Assembly: GCA_021793715.1 (NCBI GenBank)
Contig: JAJYSF010000054.1
Coordinates: forward strand, 1-6,348
Length of the DNA: 6,348 bases
Reading direction: 5' to 3'
DNA from: Actinomycetes bacterium
GTDB lineage: Bacteria > Actinomycetota > Actinomycetes > Actinomycetales > Microbacteriaceae
Shown piece by piece: positions 6,192 through 6,348 of the stretch (within the stretch, counting starts at the first letter, position 1; every line of letters starts with the position of its first letter). The position numbers and the translations under genes were made by a program. A model generated the notes under the pieces. That model had not been told where the DNA came from and made no database searches. It saw nothing but the letters and a program-made list of their open reading frames with translations.

Positions 6192-6348
6192 ATGCCTGCG
6201 GCGTCGCCTTCATCCCCAGCGTCGACGCCGATGGACCAGACGCTCCGCCGCAAGCTCATCGAGGTGTCGCTCCCGCTCGAGGAGATCAACCGGGAGTCGG
6301 CGCGGGAGAAGTCGATCCGTCACGGTCACCCGTCGACGCTAGATCGGA
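6192..6348 (+). CDS. DUF1156-domain protein, predicted adenine-specific DNA methyltransferase (N-terminal fragment)
   Basis: Only about 50 codons are present. After a Ser/Pro/Ala-rich lead-in (residues 1-13), the stretch from about residue 21 reads [20 protein letters not shown] and then [10 protein letters not shown]. This is the hallmark N-terminus of DUF1156 proteins, which usually continue into a His-Leu-Trp-Trp-Ala-Arg-Arg-Pro run. Full proteins are large (around 900 residues or more) predicted N6-adenine DNA methyltransferases found in defence islands, often with DUF499 ATPases and SNF2/DUF3883 helicases. The catalytic motif is not in the window. Homology breaks at the final 8 bases, which look like sequencing adapter, so the last codons are probably artefact. 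ATG 6192 is preferred because a TANNNT box ends 6 nt before it, as in leaderless actinobacterial genes; ATG 6231 (Met14) is a plausible alternative. Neither start has a Shine-Dalgarno sequence. Divergent from the XRE gene. The identification rests on a short but very characteristic motif. Confidence 0.82.
   Translation, partial: MPAASPSSPASTPMDQTLRRKLIEVSLPLEEINRESAREKSIRHGHPSTLDR
6341..6348 (+). other. Probable sequencing-adapter remnant at the right end
   Basis: AGATCGGA is identical to the first 8 bases of the common Illumina TruSeq adapter. It replaces the codons expected after the conserved [10 protein letters not shown] of the DUF1156 protein: the sequence fits the family up to ACGCT at 6336-6340 and then departs. 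An 8-base match at a sequence end could be chance, but its coincidence with the loss of homology favours untrimmed adapter. Confidence 0.6.

Noticed and set aside
2357..6289. A 1310-codon minus-strand frame overlapping both the helicase and the XRE genes.
   Set aside because: The product is a low-complexity Arg/Ala/Gly/Pro sequence, typical of an off-frame reading of GC-rich coding DNA. It crosses two well-supported genes in another frame.

Overview
The window is GC-rich (about two-thirds G+C by eye), with strong G/C preference at third codon positions, three GTG starts and one probably leaderless gene. This fits a high-GC actinobacterium, but nothing in the sequence fixes a genus. It looks like an accessory defence-type locus rather than core genome. 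No RNA gene, CRISPR array or recognisable transposase gene was found.

Layout. Three genes run leftward as one tight unit: a small XRE-type HTH regulator (5697-6071), a large SNF2-type helicase with a C-terminal DUF3883/NO VEIN-like domain (2074-5616, or from 5658), and a second, different SNF2-type helicase with a helix-hairpin-helix near its N-terminus (start at 2077, running off the left edge). The two helicase genes overlap by 4 bp. Across a 120-bp divergent intergenic region, a fourth gene runs rightward from 6192. Only its first ~50 codons are present, but they match the N-terminal signature of DUF1156 proteins, which are predicted adenine-specific DNA methyltransferases.

How the parts may work together. 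A large DUF1156 methyltransferase beside SNF2/DUF3883 helicases is a known defence-island arrangement, related in flavour to DISARM and to DUF1156/DUF499 clusters. The methyltransferase would mark self DNA, and the helicases would translocate on and act on foreign DNA. DUF3883 carries an apparent D...ExK signature and might be the nuclease. The XRE protein resembles the controller of a restriction-modification system and sits where it could coordinate the two transcription units. Two related 16-bp partial palindromes in the divergent region are candidate operators. This is inference: the partner genes that would identify the system lie outside the window.

Edges. The last 8 bases equal the start of the common Illumina adapter and replace the next conserved codons of the methyltransferase. 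At the left end, about 106 bases lose helicase homology and codon bias just after motif VI. The window may therefore be a whole contig with both ends disturbed by assembly or by an insertion.
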